A DNA stretch of 64,000 nucleotides, taken from NCBI RefSeq assembly GCF_003086295.3, contig NC_092053.1:115836445-115900444 (forward strand), written 5' to 3'. Below, one piece after another: positions 11,470-25,986 of the stretch (its first letter is position 1; each line of letters begins with the position of its first letter). Made by a program: the position numbers and the translations under genes. The stretch comes from Arachis hypogaea (Eukaryota; Streptophyta; Magnoliopsida; Fabales; Fabaceae). The notes under the pieces were generated by a model that saw only the letters and a list, made by a program, of their open reading frames with translations, was not told the origin of the DNA and ran no database searches.

Positions 11470-13950
11470 AATAGACATTTGTCCATATTTTGGGTAGTAA
11501 AAAAAAATCTCCTAAAAGTTCATACACGAGCTAAACCAGAAATAAAATTAAGGATGAAGAAAATGAGAACAATAGGGAAAGAAACATCAAAGCAAATAAG
11601 ATTGTATGTCTTGAAGAAGTTTGTAGCAAGACTCCAGAGCCTGTGTTGTTTTCTCAAAACATTCTTCAAAGGTGAATAGGTTCCTTAACTTATAGATTTG
11701 TCAGCACAGGACCACCAGCATCTGCAAATCACAGTTATTTCTCCTGCTTCTCTGTAGCTTTCTGACGCTATCTTTTCATACCTGTCAAAAGGAGAGAGTC
11801 CCATCTCCAAAAATAAGTCTAGGTAGTAAACTTTTTGCCCATATTTTTATTGATTTTGAATAAAAGAACAAACAATGACTAATGGTTAAGTAGCTATTTT
11901 CCAGCATTGTTTGGCTATTAATGCTAGATTTTGAGTTCGTAGGTCTTTGAAACCATCCCTCATTCTCTCTTTGGTCTAGACATAATATTTCAACTAATCC
12001 AAACCACCTTTCTTTTTGTGTTTTTCTGGCGCCACCAAAATTGAGAAAATATTGTAGATTTCACTAATAAGAGTGTCTGGAAGTCTGAAATAAGATAGAG
12101 AGTAGATAGGAATAACCTTTCCTACTGCCTTAATGAGCACATGTTTTTCTGAAATAGACAATAAATGGTATTTTTAGTCCTGAACTTTTTGTGTCACCTT
12201 CTCTTTAATGGTCCCAAAGGTTTCTTTCTTTGATCGATTAACAGTCGAAGGAAGTCCCAGGTATTTATCCTGGGCTCCTATATGTCTGATGTTGAGTCTA
12301 TCAGTACAAATAGATTCACTTTCTGACCATTAAATCTCTCATACAACGTGAGGAGCTCTAAAATATTATCATAGCTGTGCTTAGAAGCCTTATTGGATAG
12401 AATAAAGTCATCCACAAAGAGTAAATAGTTGATGGAAGGACTTCTTCTATTTACTTGAATATTTGAGATGAGACGTTTTGCTCTACCTTCTTCAGCAAAA
12501 AAGATAAAACTTCTACACAAAATAAGAAAAGATATGGCAATAGAAGATCTCGTTGTCGGATTCTTCTATTTGACTTGGAAAAAAAACAAAGGATTAACTT
12601 TCAACAACAACAAAGTAAAAAATTGTGCTCATCATCTCCTGTATCCAATCTATCCATCTAGGATCAAAACATAGCTTTTCAAGTATGAACTATAAAAAAT
12701 GTCATTTCACTCTATTATGAACTTTACTCATATCATATTTTAGGGTTATGTATTCAAACTCATCTTATTGGTTTTCAAATAATACATGCATTCATGAGCT
12801 ATAAGGATATTATCACTAATTAACCTTCCTTTTAAAAAAGTGCTTTAATTAGGACTAATTAATTTATTCATAATCTTTTGTACTCAATGAACAAGCACTT
12901 TAGAAATGAAGTTATAAACCACAGAAGATAAACTAATAGACCTGACCTGTGACATTTTCTTAGCATTCGGCATTTTTGGAATTAAATAAATCTGCGTGTG
13001 GTTGAAACCTCTTAGCATTATATCCCCAACAAAGAAGTTTTTCACTGCTTTAAACATATCTCCAACCATTATATTCCAATAATAATGAAAGAACTTCACT
13101 GTAAAACCATCATTTTCTGGGATACTTTCAGAGTGCACTCTAAAACAGCTCGTTTGTCCTCTTCTTTTGAGATTGGCCAAAGCAGACTTCTATTCATGGA
13201 TGGGGTTACTATAGCATTAAAATTTTTGAATTTCAAGTCTAGGTCAGCTGAATTAGTAGAAGAGAAAACACTTCTAAAATAGTCTTCTGCAATCGAGATA
13301 ATATCTGCTTGAAAAGTGGCATAACTCTCATCATTCCTTTTCAATTTTTAGATTTTATTGCAGCAAATTCAAGATTGGAAAGATTGATGGAAGAATTTAG
13401 TGTTTTTATCCCCTTCTTTTATCCACTTTACTCGAGTTTTTTCTCTCCAATAGCTTTTTTTCTATCATATACATCCTCTAGCATATTTTTCAGTGCCTCA
13501 ACCTCAATCTCTCCGTTAGTCTCTGTCTCCCTAAGCTCTTCTAGCTTTTTAAGATTTCTTATACTTCGTCTTTGAAATTGAATTTTGATACTTGTTACTG
13601 TACAAGTCTATGTTTACAAAGTTTCAATTTCTGAGCTAAAATAAATGTAGTTGAATCTTTAAAATTAGAGTTTCAAGCCTCAATCATTTTCTCGACCACT
13701 CCCGCTATGCACCATCTCTGTTGGAACTTGAACCTGCATTTAGATAATTCTACATGAGGGTAGGTATCCAATAGAATAAGTGTGTGATCTAATTCATTTT
13801 TCAACCATCTAAAATCCATATTTGAATGAGACATTTCCAACTTGTTATTGCTTGGTAGAACACGATCCAAACACTCCAAAATCTGCTCATCATCTCTTTG
13901 TTTATTAGACCAAGTGAAATTTCTACCCACCATATCAAAATTCATTAAGT
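11470..13950 (-). mobile_element. Second LINE remnant, reversed and truncated
   Basis: On the minus strand the order is: end of an endonuclease (MNFDMVGRNFTWSNKQRDDE, 13945 downward), a linker with DYFRSVFSSTNS (about 13290), RT blocks PENDGFTVKFFHYYW and IYLIPKMPNAKKMSQVRSIS (13120-12940), the catalytic-like YLLFVDDFIL (near 12420), then MGFKDLRTQNLALIAKQCW (near 11930), the conserved block after the RT in plant L1 elements. There is no ORF1 and only the end of the endonuclease, so the copy is 5' truncated and frameshifted. The 3' boundary near 11470 is approximate. It is a different family from the plus-strand LINE because the shared motifs differ strongly. Confidence 0.8.
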
Positions 13951-13954
13951 TGTT

Positions 13955-14182
13955 TCCATCAATAAAATTAAAAGTTATTATTACGGTTAAAAATTGTGGC
14001 CTAAAATGTCAGATAAAAAATACTATAATTGTGATAAAAAAAATTTGTGACTATAAATTTATGGTCACGCCAAAATAAATTACAGTTAAAAAATTGTGAC
14101 CTAAAATAAAAAACAATAACTATAAATTTATAGCCATTCTTTTCACTACATATGGTCATCATAGATCAAATTTTTTGTAGTG
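13955..14182. mobile_element. End fragment of a CACTA-like DNA transposon
   Basis: The stretch ends in TTTTTTGTAGTG (14171-14182), the inverse of the CACTACAAAAAA terminus of plant CACTA elements. Upstream it carries repeated subterminal words: AAAATTGTGGCCTAAAAT and AAAATTGTGACCTAAAAT, and CTATAAATTTATGGTCA and CTATAAATTTATAGCCA. I see no matching opposite terminus nearby. Confidence 0.6.
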
Positions 14183-17100
14183 AACTTTTTTTAAAAAAAA
14201 TATATATATATGAAAACAGGCATCGTATGAGTTTAAACCTTCTTTATTCAGTGCGTGCCATTTCATCAATCGTCCTGACTATTTTTATATTTTGTTATTT
14301 GCCATATTAAAACAAACAAAGAATGAATATGGCTTCTATCATATCCTATAGAAACCCAGTTGCAAATGATCACCATATGCGGAAAAGAAAATGATTGAGT
14401 ACCTAATGCTCTCTTTGGCCATAACGGTATGATCTTATCATACAATTATCATCTTTAAAAAATCAGATTACAAGTTATAATTTGAATATTGAAAGCTATC
14501 AGCCATGTAGGTTCTCAAATTTTTTCTATTTTATTTATGTTGTTACAATAATGTTGTCTTAGGATTATATAAGAAAATAATAAATAAAAATCAGCGTACT
14601 AAGCCACTAATTGATAATTATACTAGCAGGAGCAATTCTTTTACAAAATATCTTAGTATTATTATGTTTAGAGAAAAGGACGGATGAGCACACAGAGCAC
14701 AAACAATTTGAGTAGTGAGTGGGCTGAAGCTAAAAGAAACCTTAGGAGAATTAAATAAACTTTAACACGTAAGTATAATTTTGTCATTCACGTAACTGGT
14801 GTTGATATGAATCATATGATGATGAACGAACAAACAAAGGGAACTATGTATATGGTTTATGAATAATTATTTGAAAAAAGGGTCAGCTTTTAAATTCACT
14901 GTAAATTTTCTTTAATTTGTTTATAAATAATTATTTTTAAAAAATTAGTATTGTAACTATTTTTCTTTTCTCTATGCACTATACTATATATAAAAGAGAG
15001 ATATCAATACAATGTATTAGTACAAGAAATTGAATAAAATAAATAAGAAATTACCAAAGGATAATTTTATAATAAATTATCTGTTGCTTTTTGTAATTTT
15101 AATAAATTTTAAATTAAAAATACTACATATACTAAAAATGAGTTATATTAATATATAATTGATTTTTATAACTGATTTAATTTGAGTGTACATCTAATAT
15201 TTTTTAAATGGATTATGCTAGGTAATCAATGACTTTTTTGAATAATATGAACAACCACCAATCAAATAAAAATATACTACACTTTCAAATTATTCACCTA
15301 AATCTTAATATTAGAATAAATAACCATCTATACACCTAGTTAAATGAACATCTAATATATCTATTGTTCACATTGTTTAATATTTTCATTACCTATTTAT
15401 ACTTTTCCTTTTTAAATTGCATGAACATTTAAAAGTAGATAGTGATTTATGGAAAGATTCCTCTACTAAAGTATCATTATGCATAAGTTGGGCCGTAAAG
15501 TCCAAAGAAAATAAATTACAATAGAGAATAACTAGGGAACCAAAAATATATCAGTTAAAAATCAGTCAAAATGTGTTTAAATTCCATGAAAAATCGGGTT
15601 TTGGTTTATGCTATGTGATTTAAGGAGCGGTTTTCAAACATATTATTCAAAAAGTGATTTTAATTAAACGGTTTTGTTTACTTTTTAACTGGTCACATTT
15701 TGGTTCCATATACTTTTCCATTACAATATTATTGAATGGAAGTTTGTTTGGTTTACGGGTGTGGTGGGATGACGTAGCGCAAAATGACAATGCCTCCACT
15801 CTCCACTACTTTCCAATGCTTGTCACCATATATTTCCAATCCTCACCGTATTCTGAAAGCATAAACCTATTTTTACATTGTGAATTGAAGAAAACCTCAC
15901 TCACTCTGAAGTTCGTGATTCATGCCCCCCATCAACAAAACCTTTTGTTTTATATCTTTTCCACATCTTCCACTTTAGTAGAAGATAGATAGAGTAGCAT
16001 AGGCCTCGATCTCCTCTGTTTAGTGTTGACAGCCATTTATGTATGTGACTGAAGATAAAAGTAATAAATAGTGGAAGAGGAGAAAACGAAGTCAGGTAAC
16101 TAACTAAACTACTTCCTATATCTATAGCTTCCGTTACTTAATTTGTTGCGCTCAGTTATTAGGTGTTTCCAGTTTCCACTTCCTATCTTAGGCCCTGCTT
16201 CTTCATTATTTTCATGTGTTGCAGACTTGCAGGGGAAATTTTACCCATTTTAGTTTTTTCCTTTCATTTTTTATTTCTAAAATAGGAAGTGCTGCCTGAG
16301 TCACGGGATATCTTATTTAATTAGAATCGTAGATCTCGATTTTTTGAAATGGCATGAATCTCCTACACAATATGATTCTTTAGTGAGATGTTGATAGATA
16401 ATTATATATATTATTCAATCATATGTATGTACACCAAATTTTTTAAAGTAAATATCCTACTAGGCTTGTGTTTATAATGGACTATATTATGTGTGCTCTA
16501 AAATTAATAATTAATATAAAATATATATTAAAATATAAATATATATTAAAAATAAATTAAATTATATATATTTATATATAAATATATTGATAGTTAATTT
16601 TAATGTATAAATAATATTTTTTATTTATAATAATAAAAATTGAAGAATAAAAAATTTGTTTTGACTTAATATTTATTACGGAGAAAAGAAAATTTAAAAT
16701 TGTGTCGCTAAAATAATTTCTAAAATTTTAGTTTCGTTAATTACATGTTTAAAATTGATAAAAATATGCCATATTAGTCTTATAAATTTAATGAGTAACT
16801 TGAAAAAATGCTGAGAAACTACCGTAATGCAATTGAAATCTTATAACTATTTTAATATAAGCTACCAATTTCGATGTACATGCAAGGCCAAACATTTTGC
16901 TTGTCCTTATCCCTACGATGCATAACAGAGATAGAGAGGAAATAGTGTTAGAATATAATAGAAAAGGACGAATCTTTCTCTCTGATTGTATTTTAAGATT
17001 TTTGTTTTTCTTTTTAATCTTGCTTTTGTAGATTCTTTGAGTATTCTTAAAATTTAGGTCCTTTTTAATTTTTCGTCCTAGAAAAATTACTTCGAAAATG

Positions 17101-17660
17101 TTATCGTTGAAGCGAGAGTTTACGAAGATATAAAATATTAAGAGAATGTTTTTATAAAGACTTATAAAACATCATTTTGTAAAAATGTTTACGTGCTGTA
17201 TTATTAAAATTAATTTTTTTATAATAATAATAATAAATTTAATTTTTTTTAAGAATCTAATTCTATTTTTAAATTTTTAAAAATTTAAATATCTGTAAAA
17301 TAAAAAATTAGAGATATATTTATCTTTTTAAAAAATATTTTTAATATTTTTATTAAAATGGTCTCCAAATATTAAATAGTGAGTTATTCACGACAAAAGT
17401 TATGGCTCTTTCTGATGTTAGCTTTAGCATCATCACAGATTGAAGATCTTGTTTTATTTTTTGTCAAATGGACCCCAATAAGGATATCTAAAGTCCTTAT
17501 TACCAGGTATATCAATGAGCATGCGAATCCTAATGAAATGGAGTCAAATATTACAGTCACCTCGCAAGTTTGTTAAAGAGGCATTCTAGAAATGTAATAC
17601 TATTATTTTTGTATATATTATTTTAACTTTTATATTTTTAAATAACAAAAATTTCACCCT
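14183..17660. other. Intergenic DNA, mostly AT-rich; no supported gene
   Basis: Frames at 15654-15992 (112 codons) and 17379-17576 (65 codons) are open but match nothing I know and lack exon-like context. At 16480-16620 there is an AT-only block of TATATTAAAATATA words, of a kind also seen in intron 1 (20860-20960) and intron 2 (21876-21960) of the amine oxidase gene. It is probably a dispersed short element. Confidence 0.55.
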
Positions 17661-17689
17661 TTTTTTAAAAGATGTTAAAATGATATTTT

Positions 17690-18357
17690 TTTATATTTAT
17701 AAAATATATATTCTCCTCTCTTATTTGTTCTTCAGGTTTTTGAATGTCACACTTTATAAGTAATTTTTCGAAGTCCATTGTATATTCTTTTACAGATAAT
17801 GACTTTTGTCTTAAATTATAAAATTTGATGAAGGTGTCTTGCCTGTAATGTTGAGGAACGAATTTGCGCTTGAGTTCATGACGCATTAATATTTTATCCC
17901 ATGTCTTGATCTTTCTTTTTCCTTTTCTTTTTCACTGACGCTTGAGATTCTCCCACCATACTGACGCGTGCTTCTTCAACTTGATTGCTACAAGTTTCAT
18001 GTGCTTGTCGTTTGGAATGTCTTTTAACTCGATCACTCTTTCCACTGTGCAAAGCCAGTCAATGAAATCATTAGATTTGAGTCTCCCTTCAAACTCAGGA
18101 ATATCAATTTTGATTCCTAAGTCTTTAGTTTTGTGAGTCGTGTTGTGTCGTGCTCTTCGTGTGAACAAATCTTCAGACGAAGAAGAATAATGAAATGAAT
18201 TTGCATTATCTTCTTCACTAGAAGAACTGTCATCACTTTGCTTGCCATGATTATTTTGAGCAACTTCATATTTTGCAAGTTGCTCTTGCAACTCCTTAAC
18301 TTGACGGTGTAACTTCTCCATTTCAATCTCTTGAGTAGTTCTACGCTTTGAAACCAT
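17690..18357 (-). pseudogene. Gypsy-type gag fragment, frameshifted
   Basis: The minus-strand frame from ATG 18357 begins MVSKRRTTQEIEMEKLHRQV, a coiled-coil-like start, followed by a Ser/Glu/Asp-rich stretch. Then comes the retrotransposon gag core: IDIPEFEGRLKSNDFIDWL, VAIKLKKHASVWWENLKRQ. A stop follows at about 17932. The continuation in another frame (LKRKFVPQHYRQDTFIKFYN, KEYTMDFEKLLIKCDIQ) reaches about 17690. The usual CCHC knuckle, protease and RT are all missing. It is a 3'-truncated relic of a Ty3/Gypsy gag. Confidence 0.85.
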
Positions 18358-18680
18358 CTTTTACTACTATGCAATGAGGTTGATGCTTGGTGTTGATGTT
18401 ATGATGATGTTGATGATGGGAATGCACTAATGATGATGATGGGAATGAACGATAATCACCAACAGAAAAGACACCAAAAAAAGAGAAAAGAACGATATTA
18501 CTCGGAACTTCGCAGCAGACAATTCATACTAACGATGACTCGTACCAATAGCGAGAGAGTCGCACTAAAGACCGTACCCACGAACCAAATAAAATTTTAC
18601 TGGAACAAGTCGAGCACCGACTTTGGTGAGGTTAATAACTCTACTATAGTGAAAATAGCCATAAATTTACTTTAGTTGGC
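18358..18680 (-). other. Probable leader/LTR remnant of the Gypsy fragment
   Basis: Upstream (minus sense) of the gag ATG the sequence is less AT-rich than the spacer and carries GATGATG repeats (18400-18450). This is consistent with the 5' leader and LTR end of the same element. I could not place an LTR boundary or a primer-binding site. Confidence 0.4.
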
Positions 18681-19691
18681 CAAGACAAAGATACACCTTA
18701 CTCTCAAAAAGTTTTAAAAAAATAAGTAGAGAACTTATTTCATATTCAAATCAACTTTAATTTTATCAATAAAAGGAGTATATACATATATTTATACAAA
18801 TAAAAGAGAAAAACCCTTAATGATTCAGACGATATAAAACTAATTCCTAACACAATATAATAATATATGTTAAACTAGATTACTTTAATTAATGACCCAA
18901 ACATAAAATACATATTCCAAGTGATTCAGGACCAAGAACTTTATCTTATATAAGATTTTGTAGATAGAAAGATAAGTACTTCTTTGGTAGGATTAATTAA
19001 TATTGACATATTTCTTGTCCCCATGTCTAAAAGTCAATAGTCACTTGGGCAGATTTTTAAAAATTTTTTAAAGTGAAATCAGGTATTTTTAAATTTTTTT
19101 AAGTGAAATCAAATATAAATCCGTATTATAAGACGAAAAGTACATCTAGTGATATTATTTAAAAGAAAAATTTTAAAATTCAACTGGATCCAAGAGAAAC
19201 TTCACGTGAAGCTCTGAGTCATTAGACCAATGCGAAATTCAAATCAGTTTAGATATAGTATTTTGTGAAATAAATATCACTTCGTCTTCTAATTGAATTT
19301 GTTAAATAAACAAAGAGTGATTCACTTTTGACAATTGTAGTATTTTTAACAAAAAAATATTTTTTTCGGTTCTTAATTTTTATTTTTATGAGTCTAATTA
19401 ATTTTTGTGCCAAAAAAATAGAATATTAATTTTTTAATAATTAATTGAATTTTTTAAAAATTTAAAATTTGATCTAAATAAAATAACTGAATGAGAGTGT
19501 TTAAATTTAAGTAATCTATGAAGTAATTTTTATTTTTTTTATTAGATTAAATAACCAATTCATGGTCAAGATTCTTAGTTGCGTCCCCCTCGTGGGATTC
19601 TTAACTATTTATCACTCACTCACTGCAGGTTGAAACAGATAAGCAGAAACTAAACCTATCGCATATTCACTGATTCACATACACCATATCC
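18681..19691 (+). promoter_or_regulatory. Upstream region of the amine oxidase gene
   Basis: AT-rich 5' flank. A weak TATA-like ACTATTTAT lies at about 19603, some 85 bp before the ATG, followed by a CACTCACTCACTGCAG stretch that could be the transcribed leader. No other motif is convincing, so the promoter call is positional only. Confidence 0.35.
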
Positions 19692-22600
19692 ATGGAATCC
19701 AGAAAATCGTTGCAGTTCCTTGTTCTCTCAATCTGTGTAACACTCGTTTTAGTAGTCACCTGGGTTCATCTTCCATCATCCCCCAACAAGGTGTTCCTAG
19801 ACTGCACCCTCTCCTCTGCATGGTGCTCTTCCAAGAATCGCATCCAATCTTCCACAAAACCCAACAATTTAATAAAAAAACCACAACAATCATCATCAAC
19901 CACACAACACCAACAACACGACTCTGATGTTCCTCACCATCCCCTAGACCCACTAACCGTCCAAGAATTCAACAAGGTCCACGCCATTCTCGCCGCACAC
20001 CCTCTCTTTGAGTCGGTATCCAAATACACTCTCAACACCGTTTCCCTCGAAGAGCCAGACAAAGAGCTCGTGATCAAATGGAAGCGAGGAGATCCACTTC
20101 CGGCGAGGAAGGCCTCGGTCACTGCAATGGTGAAAGGAAAATCTCATGTTCTAACCGTAGATCTCAACACTGATGAAGTATCCTTTCACGAAAAAAGCTC
20201 TGTAGTTTCAGGGTACCCAACAATGGCCATGGAGGAGATGGTGGGGGTACTCGATGTTCCGTTGAAGAGCATCGAGTTCAACCGCACCATCTCCCAACGT
20301 GGTGTAAACATGGGGGATCTTGCATGTCTCCCTATCTCTTCGGGTTGGTATGACTTGCCCGTAGAGGAGAACAGAAGGCTGATTAAAGTGCAGTGTTATT
20401 CGAAGAAGGACACTGTGAACTTCTACATGAAACCGATTGAGGGGCTTACTGTGCTGGTTGACATGGATAAGAAAGAAGTTGTGAGCATTTCGGACAACGG
20501 CAGAGACATCCCTATTGCTAACGGAATCAACACTGATTACCGTTATTCCGTTCAGAAGCTTAACGGTGACTTCCGTCTCTTCAATCCGATCTCACTGGAG
20601 CAGCCCAAAGGACCAAGCTTCACAGTGGAAGACGGCCACTTAGTTAAATGGGCAAACTGGGAATTTCATCTTAAGGCAGATGCCAGATCTGGAATCATAA
20701 TCTCGCAGGTCAAGGTGAGCATGGACTAGTCTTTACTCTCTATAGATATATATGGTGCCTGCCTGGTTACTATGGCAATCATATAAGTTTATATAAAATT
20801 AAAGTTATACTCTTTTATATTTTGCTAACAAAAAATATTAGATATTCACTAAAATTAATTATTATATATTTGTATATGAATATATATTATTTAATTTATT
20901 TTTATTATATATTTTATATTTTAATAATTAATTTTAATATATATTTAATATAATTGTTTATTGATATTATTTAATTTTATTTTAAATTAAAAAATATTAT
21001 TTTAATTTTAACAATAATTTTTTAAGTGTTACTAAAGTTCCATAGATTCTATAACCATAGTATACCTTAGCTATTTAAGTTTAACAACACTTTTTATTGT
21101 TGTTTGTGGTTAACGTCTTTTTTTTTAGTATTTAATAATATTTTTTAATTTAAAGATAAAAATAAAAAATATTATTAAAATAGCAAAAATTTAACTTTAA
21201 TTTAATAATATTTTTTAAGTGTTAAAATTATGAAAAATGATATTTGTTCTTTAAATTTTTAGTCTTTAATTAACTTTTTGATTTAAATAATATTATTTAA
21301 TTAATTTAATTATTTATTTTTATAAAAAATTATTTATTTTAAATTTTTTTTTTAAATTAAATGATAAATAATTTTTAAAGATACTTAGTTGTAATGTTAT
21401 TTAGCCATTATAATCACGGTAAATATAGGCACCAAAGACTCACGGTGTATAGTAGACATGAATGAATATAGCTGAGTATTTCATTTCTGTGTGCATTGGT
21501 GAAGATATTTTAGTTATATGTTTGTTGATGAATGAAAGGTGAGGGATCCAGAAACATCAGAGTTAAGGAGCGTGATGTACAAAGGGTTCACATCAGAGTT
21601 ATTCGTGCCATACATGGACCCCACAGAGGCGTGGTACTTCAAGACATACATGGACGCAGGAGAGTACGGGTTTGGGCTGCAGGCAATGCCTCTGGACCCA
21701 CTCAACGACTGCCCAAGAAATGCATACTACATGGATGGCGTCTTTGCTGCCGCTGATGGAACTCCCTACCTTCAACCCAACATGATCTGCGTCTTTGAGT
21801 CCTACGCTGGCGATATTGCCTGGCGCCATTCTGAGTGCCCCATTACTGACTTAAAGGTACTCGGCTATTAATATAGAATATACTTCCAAATTCAAAATAA
21901 ATATTAAATATGAATTAAATTATTTATATATTTATATTTAAATATATGATAATTAATTTGATAATTGATTTTTACTTATGTTTGTAATATTTTTATAAAG
22001 CAATATTTCCTGATCAATGTTGTTTTGTTTGCATTACTAATTTGATGTTTACACATTTTTACGCTGTTAATTTTTCCCTGAAAAAATACAAATAAAAATG
22101 TTAGGTTACAGAGGTGAGGCCGAAAGTGAACCTGGTGGTTCGAATGGCAGCAGCCGTGGCAAACTATGACTATATTATTGACTGGGAATTTCAAACGGAC
22201 GGACTAATAAGAGCAAAGGTTAGTGATCGAAATTCAATTTCAGTTTACTATTCTAATCTGTTTTAGAGGACAAGCAAGTTGATAAGCCACTCGGATTCCC
22301 CAAGAATCCGTAGACAGATAATTGAATTAGAAATGGACAAGTAGTGGTATATGGTCCCCTCCTCCACTTGCACTTAATCCATATTTTAATTGAGACTTTT
22401 CTTAACAAATTAAATGTTTGTTATAAGCATTGTTCCGACAACTGAATTGGTTGAAAATTAAATAATTGGACAAAAATTAATAAATAAGTCGAATCTATTC
22501 AATTTTTAATAGTTAATCAATTTAAAATAATAAAAAATATTTTTAAATATATATTTTATACATAAAATATTATTTTATTAAATCTGATTCAATTCAAATG

Positions 22601-25600
22601 AATTTTAATTGAATTATTAAATCTTTGAATATCTAATTCTTTTATTTAATTAATTACTTGTTTTTAGTTTTCCTTATTTGGTCACACTTGTACTAAAGTA
22701 AAAAGAAAACTTATAATGCATAAAAAATATTTTATTTTTTTAATTATTTTTAGTGTTCTGTTAAAATGCTATTCAATATTTTAAAATTTTACTAAATTTT
22801 ATTCTGAAAATTTAAATGTTATTTTTTCAAATATCCTTCTTATCTTAAAAAAAATACTTTACCGTTTTTATTTAAATTTTAACAAATATTTTTGTGAAAC
22901 TCGTAAAACTCTTCTATATCGTTGTAAAAAATCTGCTTTGTGATTGTGACTTTGTTACTCTTTGTCCCGTGTGTTAAGTGGTTGAGTTGGTAACTTGATA
23001 TTAAAAACTAGTTTATTCATAATTTTGATTGAAAACATTGTTCATATACTAAACACTCACGATACTTGTATAAAAATATAATTTTTATTAATTAATTGTG
23101 TATTTAAATTATTTTTTATTGGACAGCACAAAAAAATATTTTTTATTTAACAAAATAAAAAATACATATTTAATTAAGAAAATACTAATAATATCAATTA
23201 TCAAATAAGTATTATTATAAAAGGTATAGACATAGTGAAATTAGAGTCCTGCTAGGAGGCAATGGTTTATTTGTACAATATATACAATCGGTTATATGAG
23301 TTACAAAATGAACATCACCCATAATATTCAGAATAACCATTTGGTTACTAGGGATAATAAAGATCGAACTCTTGACCTTTCGAATCTAGAATTCTAATAC
23401 CTACCACTCATCCGGTTATGCTAATAGAAAAAGGTAACACTAATGATTATATTTCTAATACTCCCTAAATCTCCATTGTGCGTATTGTACAAATATTTCA
23501 TTGACTTCTCATAATTTCTGTTGAAATTATGATTGATTTATATTTTACACAGGACAAATTAAAAAAGAATATATTAGAGTGATAACAATAACGATAGTAA
23601 CAATAATTGAAGTATATTTTTTTAGGTGAATATAAAAAAATTATGCCAATGGAAGTATTTTATTCAAAAACTAATTTATTGAAATGAATTTTAATTTATA
23701 AATATAATTATGATAAAGGCCATTGACGGTATGACGGATGACTTACATCATTACATGCGTCTAAGTAACTATCATTTTCGTCATTAGTTTTAATTTATGT
23801 CAATATCTAACTGAGAAAGATGCAAACCAAAATGATAAGGATGTTTCAAGTATTTTTTCCAAACTAATTTATTTTATTGGAAGATCTAACTATGATCAAG
23901 ATTCATGACAAGAGCACTGACTAACTCACCTACATGTATGTTGAGTCTAACTGTCATTTTCATCAATAATTTTTGTTATTTACATGGGGTTATTTAATTT
24001 CACAGGTTGGACTAAGTGGTATTTTGATGGTGAAAGGAACAACCTACGATCATATGAACCAAGTTCCGAGCCAAGAATACCTCTATGGCACCCTTTTGAG
24101 CGAAAACATAATTGGCGTAATCCATGACCATTATATCACTTACTACCTTGATTTGGACGTAGATGGAAGCGACAATTCCTTCATGAAAGTAAATATCAAG
24201 AAGCAAAAGACATTGCCAGGAGAATCACCTAGAAAAAGCTACCTAAAGGCAGTGAAAAATGTTGCAAAGACAGAGAAGGATGCACAAATAAAGCTTAAGC
24301 TGTATGACCCATCAGAATTTCACATGATAAACCCATCAAAGAAGACAAGGGTTGGAAACCCTGTTGGGTACAAATTGGTTCCAAGTGGCACAGCGGCTAG
24401 TCTTTTGGACCCTGAAGACCCACCACAGAAGAGGGCTGCATTTACAAATAACCAAATATGGATCACTCCTTACAACAAGAGTGAGCAATGGGCCGGTGGC
24501 TTATTTGTTTACCAGAGCCAAGGTGATGATACTCTTCAAGTGTGGTCCAACAGGTCAGTCATTCAATACCTTTTGTTCCGTAAAACGTGTGTTTTTTTTC
24601 TCTTTAATATTTGTCATTAAAAAAAAAATATACTTTTTATGTTTAATTTTATTTAATTTTATTTCTAATATTTTTAATTTGTGTAAAAATTATCCCTGAA
24701 CATTAACTTTTCTAAAACATAAGGACAAAATAAAAAATATCTAAAAATAATTTTAACACAAATAAAAAATATCCAAGAATAATTTTGACCTAAACTGAAA
24801 ATATTAGGGGACAAAATTCAATAAAATTAAATATTAAGAATGTTTAAAAAAAATAACTTACATTAGATACAAAAAATACGCTTTATCCTATTTTAAATCA
24901 GCAATATTATATGATCAGTAAATATTATTATTTTATACTAATATTTGATATATTATTATTTTAGACTAGTATTTAATCAACAATAATTTTTACCCACATT
25001 TACAAGAATTTGCACAAATGAAACACATAGTTTGTACTTATATTCATTAGAGTTTACACATAAGAGTTAACACGGTTTACACCCACATTTATCATCAATT
25101 TATAAACATAAATCAATAAAATTTATTTGTTGAAGACATTTTAGTATTTGTATTAGTCAAATATTGATCAAAATTGCTAAAAGCTATTAGTCCCAAGATT
25201 TTTCAGATTGTAAATATTAATATCTACTTAGTGTATCACTACATTGTGCTGTAATTGAAATTGGGTCACATCATAGCAAGGTATAGGGAAAAAATACAAT
25301 ATAGGAACATTAAATTTTTATCCATATAGAGAGAAGAGAGACACAATTTACGTAAACTACTATAATAGTTTGTGGCTTGGTAGAGGATGCTATCATTGTA
25401 GTTAAAATAAGAAAACAATTGCTCGTACTCAACACAAACTAAAGTTGGACAAAGTACTAACTCGCTTAATGTATTTTATTTGACTTATAGTTAAATTGGG
25501 TTAATATTCAAATTCGTCCCTAAAAGATTACGCGATTTTCATTTTTGTTTCTGAATGATTTTTTTAATCAAATTAGTCCCTGAAAGATAAACTGTTAGTC

Positions 25601-25918
25601 AAATTAGTCATTCTGTCAATTGGATGATGACGTGTCACGTTAAGTGCCATGTGGCACGTCACGTGACAGGTCAGTGACACGTGGCATGCCACGTATCACT
25701 TGACATATAAAAAAGTTTTTTATTAGTCAAAATAGTCCTTAAAAGTTTAGACGTAAGTCATTTTCATCCCTCAAATTTTAAAAATTAGTCAAACTAGTCC
25801 TTATATAATTTTTTTTATTTTTTCTTCATAAAATTATCTCTCTCCTTTAATTCTTCTCAAAATCTCTCTTATTCTTTTCTATTCTAAAACATTTTTCTTA
25901 CATTACTACATTTTGCTG

Positions 25919-25986
<68 letters not shown>

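Noticed and set aside
15654..15992. 112-codon ORF as a gene
   Set aside because: Phe/Ser/Leu-rich frame in AT-rich spacer with no recognised domain, no splice context and no repeat in the window.
17379..17576. 65-codon ORF as a gene
   Set aside because: Short, unrecognised, and flanked by AT-rich noncoding sequence.
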